A stretch of 64,000 nucleotides of DNA from JAHBVL01 sp963712055 (GTDB lineage Bacteria > Chloroflexota > Chloroflexia > Thermomicrobiales > UBA6265): the NCBI GenBank assembly GCA_963712055.1, contig CAVQGN010000009.1, positions 82,865 through 146,864 of the forward strand, read 5' to 3'. The notes under the pieces were generated by a model. That model searched no databases, had not been told where the DNA came from, and was given only the letters and a program-made list of their open reading frames with translations. The translations under genes were made by a program, and so were the position numbers. Below, piece after piece: positions 18,632-27,995 of the stretch (positions are counted from its first letter, which is position 1; each line of letters starts with the position of its first letter).

Positions 18632-19489
18632 ATGGCGAAAACGTATCAGAATCTCAAGGATTCCTGGACGCTGGTCAACGGACTGCCAGTTCGTTACCGT
18701 GAGTCGAAACGAAGCTATCCGGAGGATGCCGGCACGCTTGTCCATTTGCATGGATTCGCTATTTCGGGGCGATATATGCTGCCGACTGCCGACAAACTCG
18801 CCTCCACCTACCGAACTTACGTGCCTGACTTGCCGGGTTTTGGAGAAAGCGTCGAACCAGATCCAGACCTTGGCATCAGTGATCTCGCCGACGCCACGAT
18901 TGCATTCATGGACAACGTCGGAATCAAGAAAGCGACGCTTGTCGGCAACTCGATGGGATGTATCACGTCCATCGAAGTATCCCGGAAGTATCCGGACCGC
19001 GTCGAACGGCTCGTTCTTTGTTCACCGGCCGGTGGACCATACAACCAACCATTGATCAAGGGGCTGCTGCAGTTGGCGCGGGACGGATTCCACGAACCAA
19101 TCAGCCTCTGGCCAATTGCGATCAGCGACTATCTCCACTTTGGGCTTGTGGATGTCATCAGGCTCTTCCGGGACATGATCAGTTATCCGTCGTTGCAGCA
19201 GTTCGAGCTCTTGAAAGTGCCGACGCTTGTCATCAAGGGCGAACATGATCCTCTGGTTTCTGAAGAAAACGCGATTGAGCATTCGCGCGGAAACGATCTC
19301 ATCAGCCTGGTCCGTCTCAACGGAGCCGCCCACGCAAACAATTTCTCTCATCCGGATGAATTAGCGAACATCATTCGGAGTTTCCTGGAGGACCGGCTGA
19401 TTGTGGACGATCCCGGCGCAAAGGGAGAAACTGTTCCGCTCAAGCGTGGCAAGATCGTTCGCATTGGCAATGTCGAATCGAACGGATAG
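18632..19489 (+). CDS. alpha/beta hydrolase
   Basis: A 285-residue alpha/beta hydrolase. It shows the oxyanion-hole HGFAISG motif, PDLPGFGES, the nucleophile elbow GNSMGC (Ser), a later GEHDPL (Asp) and the His of GAAHANN near the end, so the Ser-Asp-His triad is complete. The length is normal for the family when started at ATG 18632, which has GGGAGA seven bases upstream. It acts on an unknown ester, amide or C-C substrate in the cytoplasm. The next gene is a second hydrolase only about 10 bases away, followed by a YjeF-type epimerase, so the three form an operon. Confidence 0.85.
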   Translation: MAKTYQNLKDSWTLVNGLPVRYRESKRSYPEDAGTLVHLHGFAISGRYMLPTADKLASTYRTYVPDLPGFGESVEPDPDLGISDLADATIAFMDNVGIKKATLVGNSMGCITSIEVSRKYPDRVERLVLCSPAGGPYNQPLIKGLLQLARDGFHEPISLWPIAISDYLHFGLVDVIRLFRDMISYPSLQQFELLKVPTLVIKGEHDPLVSEENAIEHSRGNDLISLVRLNGAAHANNFSHPDELANIIRSFLEDRLIVDDPGAKGETVPLKRGKIVRIGNVESNG

Positions 19490-19498
19490 GTAAACGTC

Positions 19499-20251
19499 AT
19501 GCCAGCCGGGAGCGTAGAGAGCCCGCTACTGCAGGCTCATGGCGGTATCGGGCCACCGCTCCTCATGATCCACGGCTTGCTGGGTTCGACCCGGTGGTGG
19601 TCTCGAAACATCGAAGCGTTTCGGGAGGAGTACTCGGTGTACACCGTCGACCTTCCCGGATTTGGGACCAATCGATCCTCCGGCTGGTTTCATATGGCCG
19701 ACGTCGTGGCGATGCTGCAGTTGGAGATCGGTTCTTTGTGTTCAGGCCAGGTAGCCTTGATCGGACATTCGCTCGGAGGAGTGATCGCTGGAGGCCTGGC
19801 CGCGACCCTTCCCGATCGGATCGGACGGATTGTGCTGGTCGATGCGGCTTTTCTGTCCTTGACACCCGGTTGGGCACGCCGACTGAGTGGTATTCCGTTC
19901 GAATGGCTTCATCTTTCGTCAGGTCTCGTTCCATTGCTCCTGCGCGACGCGACCCGCTCACGAATCCCGGCGTTTTCCAGTGCTTCCTTTGAACTCCTTT
20001 TTCGCGACTGGAGTTCGTGGCTCGATCAGGTGGAGCAATCAAGCCTGATCGTCTGGGGAGAGCACGATCGGATCGTTCCTCTCTCGGTCGGCAGGGCCAT
20101 GCACCGGCGCATGCTCGACTCCGAGTTGGAGATCATCGCCAGAGCGGGGCACACGCCGATGTGGTCCCATCCGGAAGTGTTCAACGCGTTGGTGCTCCGT
20201 TTCTTGCGGCAATCTCCGGACCTCGCGACTGACAATGGGGTGACCCGATGA
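19499..20251 (+). CDS. alpha/beta hydrolase
   Basis: A 250-residue alpha/beta hydrolase, distinct from its upstream neighbour. Visible are IHGLLGS (oxyanion region), VDLPGFGTN, the nucleophile elbow GHSLGG, WGEHDRIVPL with the acid residue and AGHTPMW with the catalytic His. It is slightly shorter than its neighbour, with a small lid (about residues 125-170). The substrate cannot be told. It sits in the middle of a three-gene operon, and its stop codon overlaps the start of the epimerase gene through ATGA, so their translation is coupled. Confidence 0.85.
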   Translation: MPAGSVESPLLQAHGGIGPPLLMIHGLLGSTRWWSRNIEAFREEYSVYTVDLPGFGTNRSSGWFHMADVVAMLQLEIGSLCSGQVALIGHSLGGVIAGGLAATLPDRIGRIVLVDAAFLSLTPGWARRLSGIPFEWLHLSSGLVPLLLRDATRSRIPAFSSASFELLFRDWSSWLDQVEQSSLIVWGEHDRIVPLSVGRAMHRRMLDSELEIIARAGHTPMWSHPEVFNALVLRFLRQSPDLATDNGVTR

Positions 20252-20973
20252 CGACAGATGCGAACCGCTTCCCCTACGCAACCGCGGAACAGATGGCGAA
20301 CGTCGATCGAGCCATGTTTTCGGTGTGCGGACTGGATGTGCTCCAGGTCATGGAAACAGCCGGACGGATGGTGGCGGTGATGGCGCGGCATATGCTGCTC
20401 GGCGATGTTGTCGGCAAACGAGTTGTTGTCGTTTGCGGCACTGGTGGAAATGGCGGTGACGGGATGGTCGCGGCCAGGCATCTCCTCGGCTGGGGGGCGC
20501 AGCCGACGATCGTTGTCTCGGGGTATCCCCGTAGCGAAAGCGTGACGGAACGTCAAATGCGGATCGCCCGGAATCTGAGAATTCCGGTTCTGGATGCCAG
20601 TGCTGGTAGTCCCGTCGGACTGCGGGGCGATTTGCTGATCGACGGCTTACTTGGTTTTGGATCGCATGGAGCGCCGACCGGAGTAGCGGCTGATTTGATT
20701 CGGATGATCAACTCAGCCTCAGCTCCGGTGCTGGCTATCGATCAGCCTTCTGGGCTCGATGCGACAACGGGGAAGATCCACGATCCTGCCGTTCAGGCTC
20801 ATATCACCATTACCCTGGCGTTGCCGAAAACAGGATTTCTTCAGAGTACCGCCGCCGAACTCCTCGGTGATGTCTGGGTGGCGGACATCGGTGTTCCGGC
20901 GCTTGCGTTCGAACAGGCCGGGTTGAAGGTTCCCCGCCAGTGGGCCACCGATTTGGAACCGCTGAATTCCTAG
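20248..20973 (+). CDS. nnrE: NAD(P)H-hydrate epimerase (YjeF N-terminal domain)
   Basis: A 241-residue stand-alone YjeF_N domain. It shows ANVDRAMF near the start, VCGTGGNGGDGMVAARHL (the phosphate-binding loop of the family), LLIDGLLGFG and AIDQPSGLDATTG with the conserved Asp. The enzyme interconverts S and R forms of damaged hydrated NAD(P)H so the dehydratase can repair them. The usual C-terminal dehydratase half is absent, so that activity must come from another gene. Its start overlaps the preceding hydrolase stop (ATGA) and its stop overlaps the convergent gene's stop. Coupling to two hydrolases is unusual, and the role could be specialised. Confidence 0.85.
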   Translation: MTTDANRFPYATAEQMANVDRAMFSVCGLDVLQVMETAGRMVAVMARHMLLGDVVGKRVVVVCGTGGNGGDGMVAARHLLGWGAQPTIVVSGYPRSESVTERQMRIARNLRIPVLDASAGSPVGLRGDLLIDGLLGFGSHGAPTGVAADLIRMINSASAPVLAIDQPSGLDATTGKIHDPAVQAHITITLALPKTGFLQSTAAELLGDVWVADIGVPALAFEQAGLKVPRQWATDLEPLNS

Positions 20974-21641
20974 TCCCCGCTGCGACGCGTTTTGGGAGGA
21001 CGATACCCGGCGGCTTCAGCAGCTTCTGGTGTCGCGAAACAAACATCCGCGTTGGTCAGTGCGTAGCGACCATCCTGATCCGTGTAGTAGATCATCGAAC
21101 TGGCTTTAGCTTTGACGGGATAGCCGGCCGGGCAATCCTCATCGTCGCGACTCGCCACCCAGGTCCGCACGTCCGGATTTGCAGCAGCGACGACCTCGGG
21201 AGCAGTGTCGGCAACCTCGAAGAGATCACTCAATGTGTCGGATCCGGCAATATCTGAGCTTGCTAGCTCGGCGGAAGCGGAAGAAATGTCCTCGCCCGCA
21301 AGAGCCTCGGCAATGGCCTGGTTTACGGCGGCGACAACAGCTTCAGTCTCAGCCTTCAGCGTTGGGTCCAAATCGTTCAATAAGGTGGAGATTTGCCCCG
21401 GAGCATCGACAGGAGCCGAAACGGAGGTTGTTCTGACCGGTTCAGTGGGAAACTGCCACGCGGGAGGTGGTGTTTCGGCGACATCATTGCGATGCAGGAA
21501 CTTGACAATCGCTTTGCCGATTCCCAGTGCAATCAACGCCCAGACGACCAAGCGCAGGAACCAGCCAAAGAAACATCCACACGGTAATCGTTTGAGGACC
21601 AGGAGAGAGAATAGCAACTTCAAAATACGCATTGCCGTCAT
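20970..21641 (-). CDS. membrane-anchored protein with C-terminal sunset-like domain
   Basis: A 223-residue protein with an N-terminal hydrophobic anchor (about residues 25-45), a long Ala/Asp/Glu-rich linker to about 165, and a small C-terminal domain with DCPAGYPVKAK, MIYYTDQDGRY and VCFATPEAAEAAGYRPPK. This ending matches the so-called sunset domain found at the end of many actinobacterial and Chloroflexota surface or nuclease proteins. No catalytic function is visible. The domain probably faces outward. It is convergent with the epimerase gene. Confidence 0.65.
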   Translation of the reverse strand: MTAMRILKLLFSLLVLKRLPCGCFFGWFLRLVVWALIALGIGKAIVKFLHRNDVAETPPPAWQFPTEPVRTTSVSAPVDAPGQISTLLNDLDPTLKAETEAVVAAVNQAIAEALAGEDISSASAELASSDIAGSDTLSDLFEVADTAPEVVAAANPDVRTWVASRDDEDCPAGYPVKAKASSMIYYTDQDGRYALTNADVCFATPEAAEAAGYRPPKTRRSGD

Positions 21642-21726
21642 TCCTTTGGCCGGATTCTGGCCCTATCCTGACACCATTCATCACTGGTGCAAGGCTATCA
21701 CAATCGCCCGGAGTTCCTGCGCACCA

Positions 21727-23943
21727 CTACATTTCCGCGGGAGCCTCGATTCCAAGCAGAGCGAGAGCTCGGGCAAGCGTGATTCTCGACGCATCGACGA
21801 GTGCCAGCCTGGCGGTTCGAACCGGTTCTTCTGAGTGAATCACCGGGCAAGCGTGATAGAAATCATTGAAACGTTGCGCGAGTTCGAACGCATAGTTCGC
21901 GATCAGCAAAGGTCGATACTGATCGGCCGCGCGTTGGACCTCCTCCGGAAAAGCGGCGATCTCCTGCAGGAGGTCGAGTTCTTCCGGGCGAATGGATCCG
22001 AAGTCAAGACCGCTTTCTTTGATCGCGGCGCGGTCGGCATCGGTCCAGTTGGCGCGCTGGAGGATGTTGCTGGCGCGTGCATGGGCGTATTGGATGTACG
22101 GCGCGGCATGCCCGTCGAATGACAGCGCTTCGTCGAGATCGAACACCACGACCTTGTTGTTGTCGCGGTTGAGCATCGCGTATTTCAGCGAACCGATCCC
22201 GACCTGCCAGGCGACTTTGTCCTTGGCCTCGTCGGGAAGATCCGGATTCTTTTCATCGATGATCTGCCGGGCCCGTTCGAGCACCTGCTCGCGCACCTCA
22301 TCGTAGAGCGGCGCTCGGCCCTTCCGCGAGGAGATGACGCCTTCTGGAAGCGTCACGATCTCATAAGGAAGATGATAGGCATCTCTAGCTTGCTCAAAAC
22401 CCCAGAGTTCAAGGATCTTGAAGATCTGTTTGAAGTAGAGCGATTGGCGCACATCGACCACCCAGATGGCGCGATCGATTCCGAAATCCTCGAATTTGCG
22501 CTTGGTCAGGGCAAGATCTTTGGTCGAATAGAGCGATGTCCCGTCAGATCGGAGGATCGGCAGCGTGCGATACACCTCTTCGTCGAGACCGAGTTTCTGA
22601 TCGATTTTGACGACGGCGGCGCCGTCGCTGATTTCGGCCACACCCTGGTCGAGCAGTTCCTGGACGATCGCTTTGCCTTCTTCATCGACTTCGCTTTCGA
22701 AAAACCAGACGTCGAAATTCGCGCCCAGTTCCGCAAAGATCCGGCGGAAATCTTCGAGACTCCATTCACGAGTTTCCTGCCAGAGCGCAACGAATTCCGG
22801 GTTCTGGGCTTCCCACAGCTGGAAGAGGTCGCGCACCTCCTGGCGCCATGTCGGAACATCTGGCCACCAATCGAGGTGCTCATTCAGATCCTGCCAGGCG
22901 GCATACCGCTCTGGCGGAGTCATGGATGCCTGGTCGTCGAGATCGGTTTCCAATTCGGGCACATAGTTTTCGGCTTCGAGTGCGAGCTGGGCGCCAATTG
23001 CTGGCCAGAAGAGGGGAATGGTGTTGGGATCCCTGAAGTCTTCATCAGCATATTCGAGTTTGCTGGTGATTCGGCCAAAGAGATAGGCGAGATCCTCTGG
23101 ATTGGCTTCCAGGCGCCAGAGCTCCTTGAGCATCCGGTCGACCGCTTCGACGAACACTACGTCCTCTGCTGCCAGCATCTGCAAGAAGGAGTAGACATCT
23201 TTGCGGTACTCGAGTCGAGCGTCCGATTCGGCGTAGATCTGACCGAGCCAGCGGCCTCGGGCAAGCGGATCAGTAGGGGCTTCGCCTTGGTGGAAGCGCT
23301 GATAACACCAGAGACTCTTGATGACATGCATGCCGATATCGCCGGGGTAGGTGGCCTGGGTAACGGGGTATCCGGCCGCGGCGAGAATGTTGCTGACCGC
23401 AACCCCGAGCGCCGTGTTGCGCAAGTGCCCAACATGGAACACCTTGTGGGTGTTGGGTTGAGAATGCTCGACCATCACTCGTTCGCTGCGGGCGGGTCCG
23501 TTGCCATAGGTATCTGGGTTGGCGATCACCTCGGCAACAAGTCCGGTGGCGACGACATTGGGCGCGAAGGCAATATTGATGAAGCCATTGGCGGCTTCAA
23601 CGCTGGCAAACGCCTCATTGGCGGCGAGATCAGCGACGACCGATTCTCCCAGTGTCTGCGCGATCTGACGCGCTCTCTCTGAGGTGACCTTGCGGGCTTC
23701 CTTCTTCGTAAGACCGGCCAGCGTTCCGCTAGCCTCAAGCTCAGACTGCGCCTGTTCGCCCGAGAGTCCATGGAGCACTGATGTCGCCACTCCCCAGGTG
23801 CCTTCGAATGGGAGAGGGCGGAGATCGATCGTCCCACGAGGGGATAGCCCCCGGGCTGCCAGGGCCGATTCGATCGCGGAGCGGGCCAGGTCCGCATTCT
23901 TCGCGACTACTCCCTGGTCGGCCGATGTGGGTGCGCTGCTCAT
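21727..23943 (-). CDS. argS: arginyl-tRNA synthetase
   Basis: Class I synthetase that charges tRNA-Arg with arginine. An N-terminal Add-1-like domain precedes the ATP-binding HVGH form of the HIGH motif (EHSQPNTHKVFHVGH, near 155-170). The KMSKS-equivalent is SSRKGRA. The C-terminal anticodon-binding helical bundle ends with a typical DALR-type region (ASRITLARALALLG). At 738 residues it is well over 100 residues longer than most bacterial ArgRS. The extra length lies mainly between the HIGH half and the DVWFFESEV segment, rich in Trp, Glu and Asp. ATG 23943 is preceded by AAGGAG at a long spacing of 12; an in-frame ATG at 23979 is less likely. Confidence 0.93.
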   Translation of the reverse strand: MSSAPTSADQGVVAKNADLARSAIESALAARGLSPRGTIDLRPLPFEGTWGVATSVLHGLSGEQAQSELEASGTLAGLTKKEARKVTSERARQIAQTLGESVVADLAANEAFASVEAANGFINIAFAPNVVATGLVAEVIANPDTYGNGPARSERVMVEHSQPNTHKVFHVGHLRNTALGVAVSNILAAAGYPVTQATYPGDIGMHVIKSLWCYQRFHQGEAPTDPLARGRWLGQIYAESDARLEYRKDVYSFLQMLAAEDVVFVEAVDRMLKELWRLEANPEDLAYLFGRITSKLEYADEDFRDPNTIPLFWPAIGAQLALEAENYVPELETDLDDQASMTPPERYAAWQDLNEHLDWWPDVPTWRQEVRDLFQLWEAQNPEFVALWQETREWSLEDFRRIFAELGANFDVWFFESEVDEEGKAIVQELLDQGVAEISDGAAVVKIDQKLGLDEEVYRTLPILRSDGTSLYSTKDLALTKRKFEDFGIDRAIWVVDVRQSLYFKQIFKILELWGFEQARDAYHLPYEIVTLPEGVISSRKGRAPLYDEVREQVLERARQIIDEKNPDLPDEAKDKVAWQVGIGSLKYAMLNRDNNKVVVFDLDEALSFDGHAAPYIQYAHARASNILQRANWTDADRAAIKESGLDFGSIRPEELDLLQEIAAFPEEVQRAADQYRPLLIANYAFELAQRFNDFYHACPVIHSEEPVRTARLALVDASRITLARALALLGIEAPAEM

Positions 23944-24105
23944 CAGGTGTTGTTGCTCCTTGAGGGCGCCGTTCGCCACTCGATAGCGAAGTCGACCGCG
24001 AAGGCCGACCGATTCTGCAAGCCGAATTGTGGCACGGCGACCGACGGCTGTTCTGGCCAGAAGCAGAACGTCGATCAGAAGAGACTGTTTTCGTCGCTCT
24101 CCGGT

Positions 24106-24321
24106 TTACTGGTCCTGGCGAATAAGCACACCGATGCTGCCAAAGGCGATGATCAGGCCAGTAATTGCGGCAATCAATTGTTTCCAGCCGACGCCTTCGC
24201 CGCCACCGCTGAGTCCAAGAGAATCAGCAAAGACCGCGCCCAGGACGAGACCAAGGCCAAGCAGGATTCCTGCGGACGCCAGAAGGCGCGAATGTCCAAA
24301 CGCCGACGACTGGTCGCTCAT
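24106..24321 (-). CDS. small two-helix membrane protein
   Basis: A 71-residue protein (start at ATG 24321; an upstream ATG at 24357 adds 12 residues). It has two hydrophobic segments at about residues 12-30 and 46-65, joined by a Gly-rich loop, with very short tails. No family recognised. It lies upstream of argS on the same strand, about 160 bases away, and is not obviously linked to it. Its small size makes the call moderate. Confidence 0.5.
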   Translation of the reverse strand: MSDQSSAFGHSRLLASAGILLGLGLVLGAVFADSLGLSGGGEGVGWKQLIAAITGLIIAFGSIGVLIRQDQ

Positions 24322-24753
24322 GAATCGTCTCGCTGCGTCAATCGGTCTGCACGGCATTCCACCGCTTCGGAAAATCGTGTCTGGCGGCTTGGCCGCCTTA
24401 CGATTGACCGATCCTTATGCTCCTTATGGTAGCATGAGCCGCTTGAAAGAAAGCGGGTTCTAGAAGGTTATTCCACCGAATAGTGGGCTTTCGCGACGGG
24501 TGTTGTTCAGGCCACGAAAACGCCATCGCAATTGCCCGAGATTTCGTTGTAGCATCGTGCTGGCAGGAACGCGAAGAATGTGGTCGCACGTTTCCGTGGT
24601 GATGATCGTATACTTCGACCGAAAGCTTGGGAAGGCGTTCGCACGCTCGTCGGAGTGACCGATTTCGCGTCGTTTCTGGTTCATTTCCGAAGACGCGGTG
24701 TGTGGAAACGTCGGCGATGGTAGCCACGTCGAGGAGGCATGGTGGGAGGATCA
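24322..24753. other. divergent intergenic region upstream of coxB
   Basis: About 430 bases without a gene. It should hold the promoter of the cytochrome oxidase operon. TTGACC at 24404 with TATGGT at 24425 is a candidate, but the 15-base spacing is poor, so I do not call it. Confidence 0.35.
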
Positions 24754-25959
24754 ATGAGTCGCGCGAACCATCCGATCAGGAAAAGCTGGATCGCTCGTGG
24801 TCTGGTTGTTGTTGCCACGCTGATGTTCTTCGGGATGGCCTTCCTGCCCAGACTTGCTGGAGCGCAAAGTCCTTACAGCACGATCTCCCCGGCGTCTCCC
24901 CAAGCTGATGACATCCAATCGATCTACAAGCTGACCTTCTGGTTGGCGCTGGCCGTGTTTATTGGTGTCCAGATCGCGATTATCTATACCGTTCTTCGCT
25001 TTCGGCGGCGGTCGGAGGATGAAGCGCGCCCCGAGCAGGTCCACGGTCATCAGACGCTTGAGATTGTTTGGACTATCATCCCCGCAATCATTCTCCTGAT
25101 CATCTTCATCCCGACCGTGCGCGACATTTATGCCGCTGAGGACAATCTCGCCGATCCAGATATGGTCGTCGAGATCTACGGGAAACAGTGGTGGTGGGAA
25201 GTTCACTACGCTGAACCTGACACTGTCGCCAATGTCGTGACTGCGAATGAGATTCATCTGCCGGAAGGCAAGAACGTTCTCTTCAAGTTGTACACAAACA
25301 ATGTGATCCATTCCTTCTGGGTGCCACGCCTTTCCGGCAAGATGGATCTGATCCCCGGACAGGAAAACCTGCTGGCTTTCGAGACGGAAAACACCGGCTA
25401 CTACTTTGGCCAATGTGCTGAGTTTTGCGGAGATTCGCATGCTCTGATGCGGTTCAAAGTGATCATCGAACCTGAAGAGCAGTTCAATTCCTGGATCAAC
25501 GCCTGGAACGCGGGACCATCAACGGCCTCAAGTGATTTCGTTCAGGATGGAGATGTGTCGCAGGTGCCGACGACATTTGGCCTCTGCCTCGCCTGCCACC
25601 AGGTTGAGGGCACAAATGCGACGTTGGCCGCTGAAGGAATTGATCAGGCACCCGGTACGGTTGATGCCCCCGGAGCGGCTCGGACGGCTGGACCGAACCT
25701 GAGTCTGCTCGGCTGTCGGACAACCCTCGCGGCCGGTACATTGCCAAACACTCCTGAAAATCTTGCAAAGTGGCTCCATGATCCGGGATCGATCAAACCG
25801 GGCAACTGGATGGCCTCGGTGATTCAACCGGGAACCCTCACTGATGAACAGATCGATGAACTCGTCGGCTATCTGGAAAGCCTGCAACCAGAAGGTGGTT
25901 GCCCGGATCTGCCCGCCCAGGAAGATGGCGAGGAACGGATTGACGTCAGCGAACCGTAA
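24754..25959 (+). CDS. coxB: cytochrome c oxidase subunit II with fused cytochrome c domain
   Basis: The 401-residue subunit II accepts electrons from cytochrome c and passes them through CuA to subunit I. After a signal-like helix and two membrane helices (about 60-80 and 100-120) comes the cupredoxin domain. Its CuA ligands are the His of VIHSFW, then the Cys-x3-Cys, His and Met of CAEFCGDSHALM (about 220-231). A C-terminal cytochrome c domain carries the heme motif CLACH (about 278-282), with a likely Met ligand in NWMASVI. This makes a caa3-type subunit. ATG 24754 has GGGAGG at good spacing; the ATG at 24739 sits too close to its SD. First gene of the oxidase operon. Confidence 0.95.
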   Translation: MSRANHPIRKSWIARGLVVVATLMFFGMAFLPRLAGAQSPYSTISPASPQADDIQSIYKLTFWLALAVFIGVQIAIIYTVLRFRRRSEDEARPEQVHGHQTLEIVWTIIPAIILLIIFIPTVRDIYAAEDNLADPDMVVEIYGKQWWWEVHYAEPDTVANVVTANEIHLPEGKNVLFKLYTNNVIHSFWVPRLSGKMDLIPGQENLLAFETENTGYYFGQCAEFCGDSHALMRFKVIIEPEEQFNSWINAWNAGPSTASSDFVQDGDVSQVPTTFGLCLACHQVEGTNATLAAEGIDQAPGTVDAPGAARTAGPNLSLLGCRTTLAAGTLPNTPENLAKWLHDPGSIKPGNWMASVIQPGTLTDEQIDELVGYLESLQPEGGCPDLPAQEDGEERIDVSEP

Positions 25960-26028
25960 AGCGGAGCGCAAGCATCAGCGAAACTGATCACCGAGAAGCA
26001 GCGAAACTCGAGCAGGTAGGAGCAAAAC

Positions 26029-27948
26029 ATGGCGTCGATCGCGCAGCCACAAGTCATCGGACCGGCAACCACATCCACAAAACCAGCCACTGGTCTCTGG
26101 AGCTGGTTGACCACGATCGATCACAAGCGGATCGGTCTGATGTATGGCGTTTCTGCGTTCATCTTCCTGCTCATCGGTGGGGTCGAAGCGCTGGTCATTC
26201 GAGCGCAACTCGCCCAGCCAAACAGCAGTGTGGTCAGTGCGCAGACCTACAACGAACTCTTCACGATGCACGGCACCACCATGATCTTCCTGGCGGTCAT
26301 GCCGATGAGCGCCGCGTTCTTCAACTACATCGTGCCGTTACAAATTGGCGCGAGGGATGTTGCGTTTCCCCGATTGAATGCCTTCAGTTTTTGGACGTTT
26401 CTCGGTGGTGCGATCATTCTGAACATCTCATGGCTTGTCAGTGCGGCTCCGAACGCCGGCTGGTATGGCTATGCTCCGCTGACCTCGAACACTTGGAATC
26501 CAGGCCGAAACGTTGACTTCTGGTTGATCGGGTTGCAGGTTCTCGGTGTGGCGTCGATGGCTGCCGCCTTCAATTTCATCGTCACGATCGTCAACATGCG
26601 CGCTCCTGGCATGAAACTCATGCGGATGCCGATCTTTACCTGGACCACGCTGATCGTTTCGATCATGATGATCATGGCCTTTCCAGCGATTACTGCCGCG
26701 CTCATTCTGCTGGCTTTCGATCGCTTTGCCGGCACAGGTTTCTACGAGCAAGCCGCCGGTGGCGATCCGCTTCTCTGGCAGCACCTTTTCTGGGTCTTTG
26801 GTCACCCGGAGGTCTATATCCTGATCCTGCCTGCCTTTGGCATCGTGTCTGAGATCATCCCGGTTTTTTCGCGAAAACCGCTCTTCGGGTATTCGGTGAT
26901 GGTGTATGCCATAGCGGCAATCGCCTTCCTCGGTTTCGGCGTGTGGGCGCACCACATGTTTACGGTCGGAATGGGACCAACCGCGAATGCTGTCTTCTCA
27001 GGCGCGACGATGCTGATTGCCATTCCGACTGGTGTGAAGATCTTTAACTGGCTTGGCACCATGTGGAAGGGATCGCTCAAATTTACGACGGCAATGCTCT
27101 TTGCGGTGGGATTAGTGTCGCAATTTGTCATCGGCGGTCTTTCCGGGGTGATGCACGCATCGCCTCCAGTTGATTCCCAGCACAATGACAGCTACTTTGT
27201 TGTCGCTCACTTCCACTATGTGCTCTTCGGTGGCGCGATCTTTGGACTGATGGCTGGGATCTATTACTGGTTCCCGAAATTCGCTGGCCGAATGCTGGAC
27301 GAATCGATCGGCAAGTGGAACTTCTGGTTGATGTTCGCGGGATTCAACCTGACCTTCTTCCCGATGCACTTCGTCGGATTGGCGGGTATGCCGCGGCGTT
27401 ACTTCACGTACGCCGAGGACAGCGGCTGGGGTCCCTGGAACGCTGTGGTCTCGTTTGGTGCCGTTCTGCTGGGGGTTTCGTTCCTCGTCTTCATTTACAA
27501 CGCAATGACGTCTTTACGGAACGGACCGGTCGCTCCCGCCGATCCCTGGGATGCGGCGACAATGGAATGGGCCATCTCTTCGCCACCACCGGTCTACAAC
27601 TTCGCCACCATCCCGACGTTTACGCATCGGGACCAGCTCTGGTGGGACAAATACGGTGGACATGAGTCGGGAATCCTGGAGCACGAGCAAGCGAACGTTA
27701 CCGATGATGTGCATCCGCATGTTCGCCCGGTCGAAGAGCAGCGAGACGAACCCGTCAATATCCATATGCCGAATCCGTCTTATTTCCCGTTGCTGCTTTC
27801 TCTGGGTCTGTTTATCGCCGCGCTCGGACTGCTCTTCGATGGTCCAGTTCTGACTATTGGCCTGTTGCACCTTCCAGTTGCAACCGCACTCGGTGGGTTG
27901 CTCGCCTTCATTGCAACGTACGCGTGGGCATTTGAGCCTGCTGACTGA
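26029..27948 (+). CDS. coxA: cytochrome c oxidase subunit I
   Basis: The 639-residue catalytic subunit of a heme-copper oxidase, with 12 or more membrane helices. The motif GHPEVYI (about 259-265) gives the CuB His, the proton-channel Glu and the Tyr cross-linked to His, as in type A oxidases. WAHHMF supplies further CuB histidines, and DSYFVVAHFHYV holds the heme ligands. The protein reduces oxygen to water and pumps protons. After the core there is a hydrophilic stretch of about 80 residues rich in His and acidic residues, then two added hydrophobic helices at the C-terminus. ATG 26029 has AGGAGC upstream. About 70 bases separate it from coxB. Confidence 0.97.
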   Translation: MASIAQPQVIGPATTSTKPATGLWSWLTTIDHKRIGLMYGVSAFIFLLIGGVEALVIRAQLAQPNSSVVSAQTYNELFTMHGTTMIFLAVMPMSAAFFNYIVPLQIGARDVAFPRLNAFSFWTFLGGAIILNISWLVSAAPNAGWYGYAPLTSNTWNPGRNVDFWLIGLQVLGVASMAAAFNFIVTIVNMRAPGMKLMRMPIFTWTTLIVSIMMIMAFPAITAALILLAFDRFAGTGFYEQAAGGDPLLWQHLFWVFGHPEVYILILPAFGIVSEIIPVFSRKPLFGYSVMVYAIAAIAFLGFGVWAHHMFTVGMGPTANAVFSGATMLIAIPTGVKIFNWLGTMWKGSLKFTTAMLFAVGLVSQFVIGGLSGVMHASPPVDSQHNDSYFVVAHFHYVLFGGAIFGLMAGIYYWFPKFAGRMLDESIGKWNFWLMFAGFNLTFFPMHFVGLAGMPRRYFTYAEDSGWGPWNAVVSFGAVLLGVSFLVFIYNAMTSLRNGPVAPADPWDAATMEWAISSPPPVYNFATIPTFTHRDQLWWDKYGGHESGILEHEQANVTDDVHPHVRPVEEQRDEPVNIHMPNPSYFPLLLSLGLFIAALGLLFDGPVLTIGLLHLPVATALGGLLAFIATYAWAFEPAD

Positions 27949-27995
27949 TCGACGACGAACCGATTGAGACGACGTCAAACACGGGAGGACGAACC

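Noticed and set aside
18179..18751. 190-codon open frame on the minus strand over the hydrolase start
   Set aside because: No ribosome-binding site or family match, and it overlaps the well-supported hydrolase start.
22372..23682. Long 436-codon open frame antisense to argS
   Set aside because: It is the mirror of argS codon bias and its translation has no family features; argS is beyond doubt.
24404..24430. TTGACC / TATGGT as coxB promoter
   Set aside because: The 15-base spacing is too short and it lies more than 300 bases before coxB.
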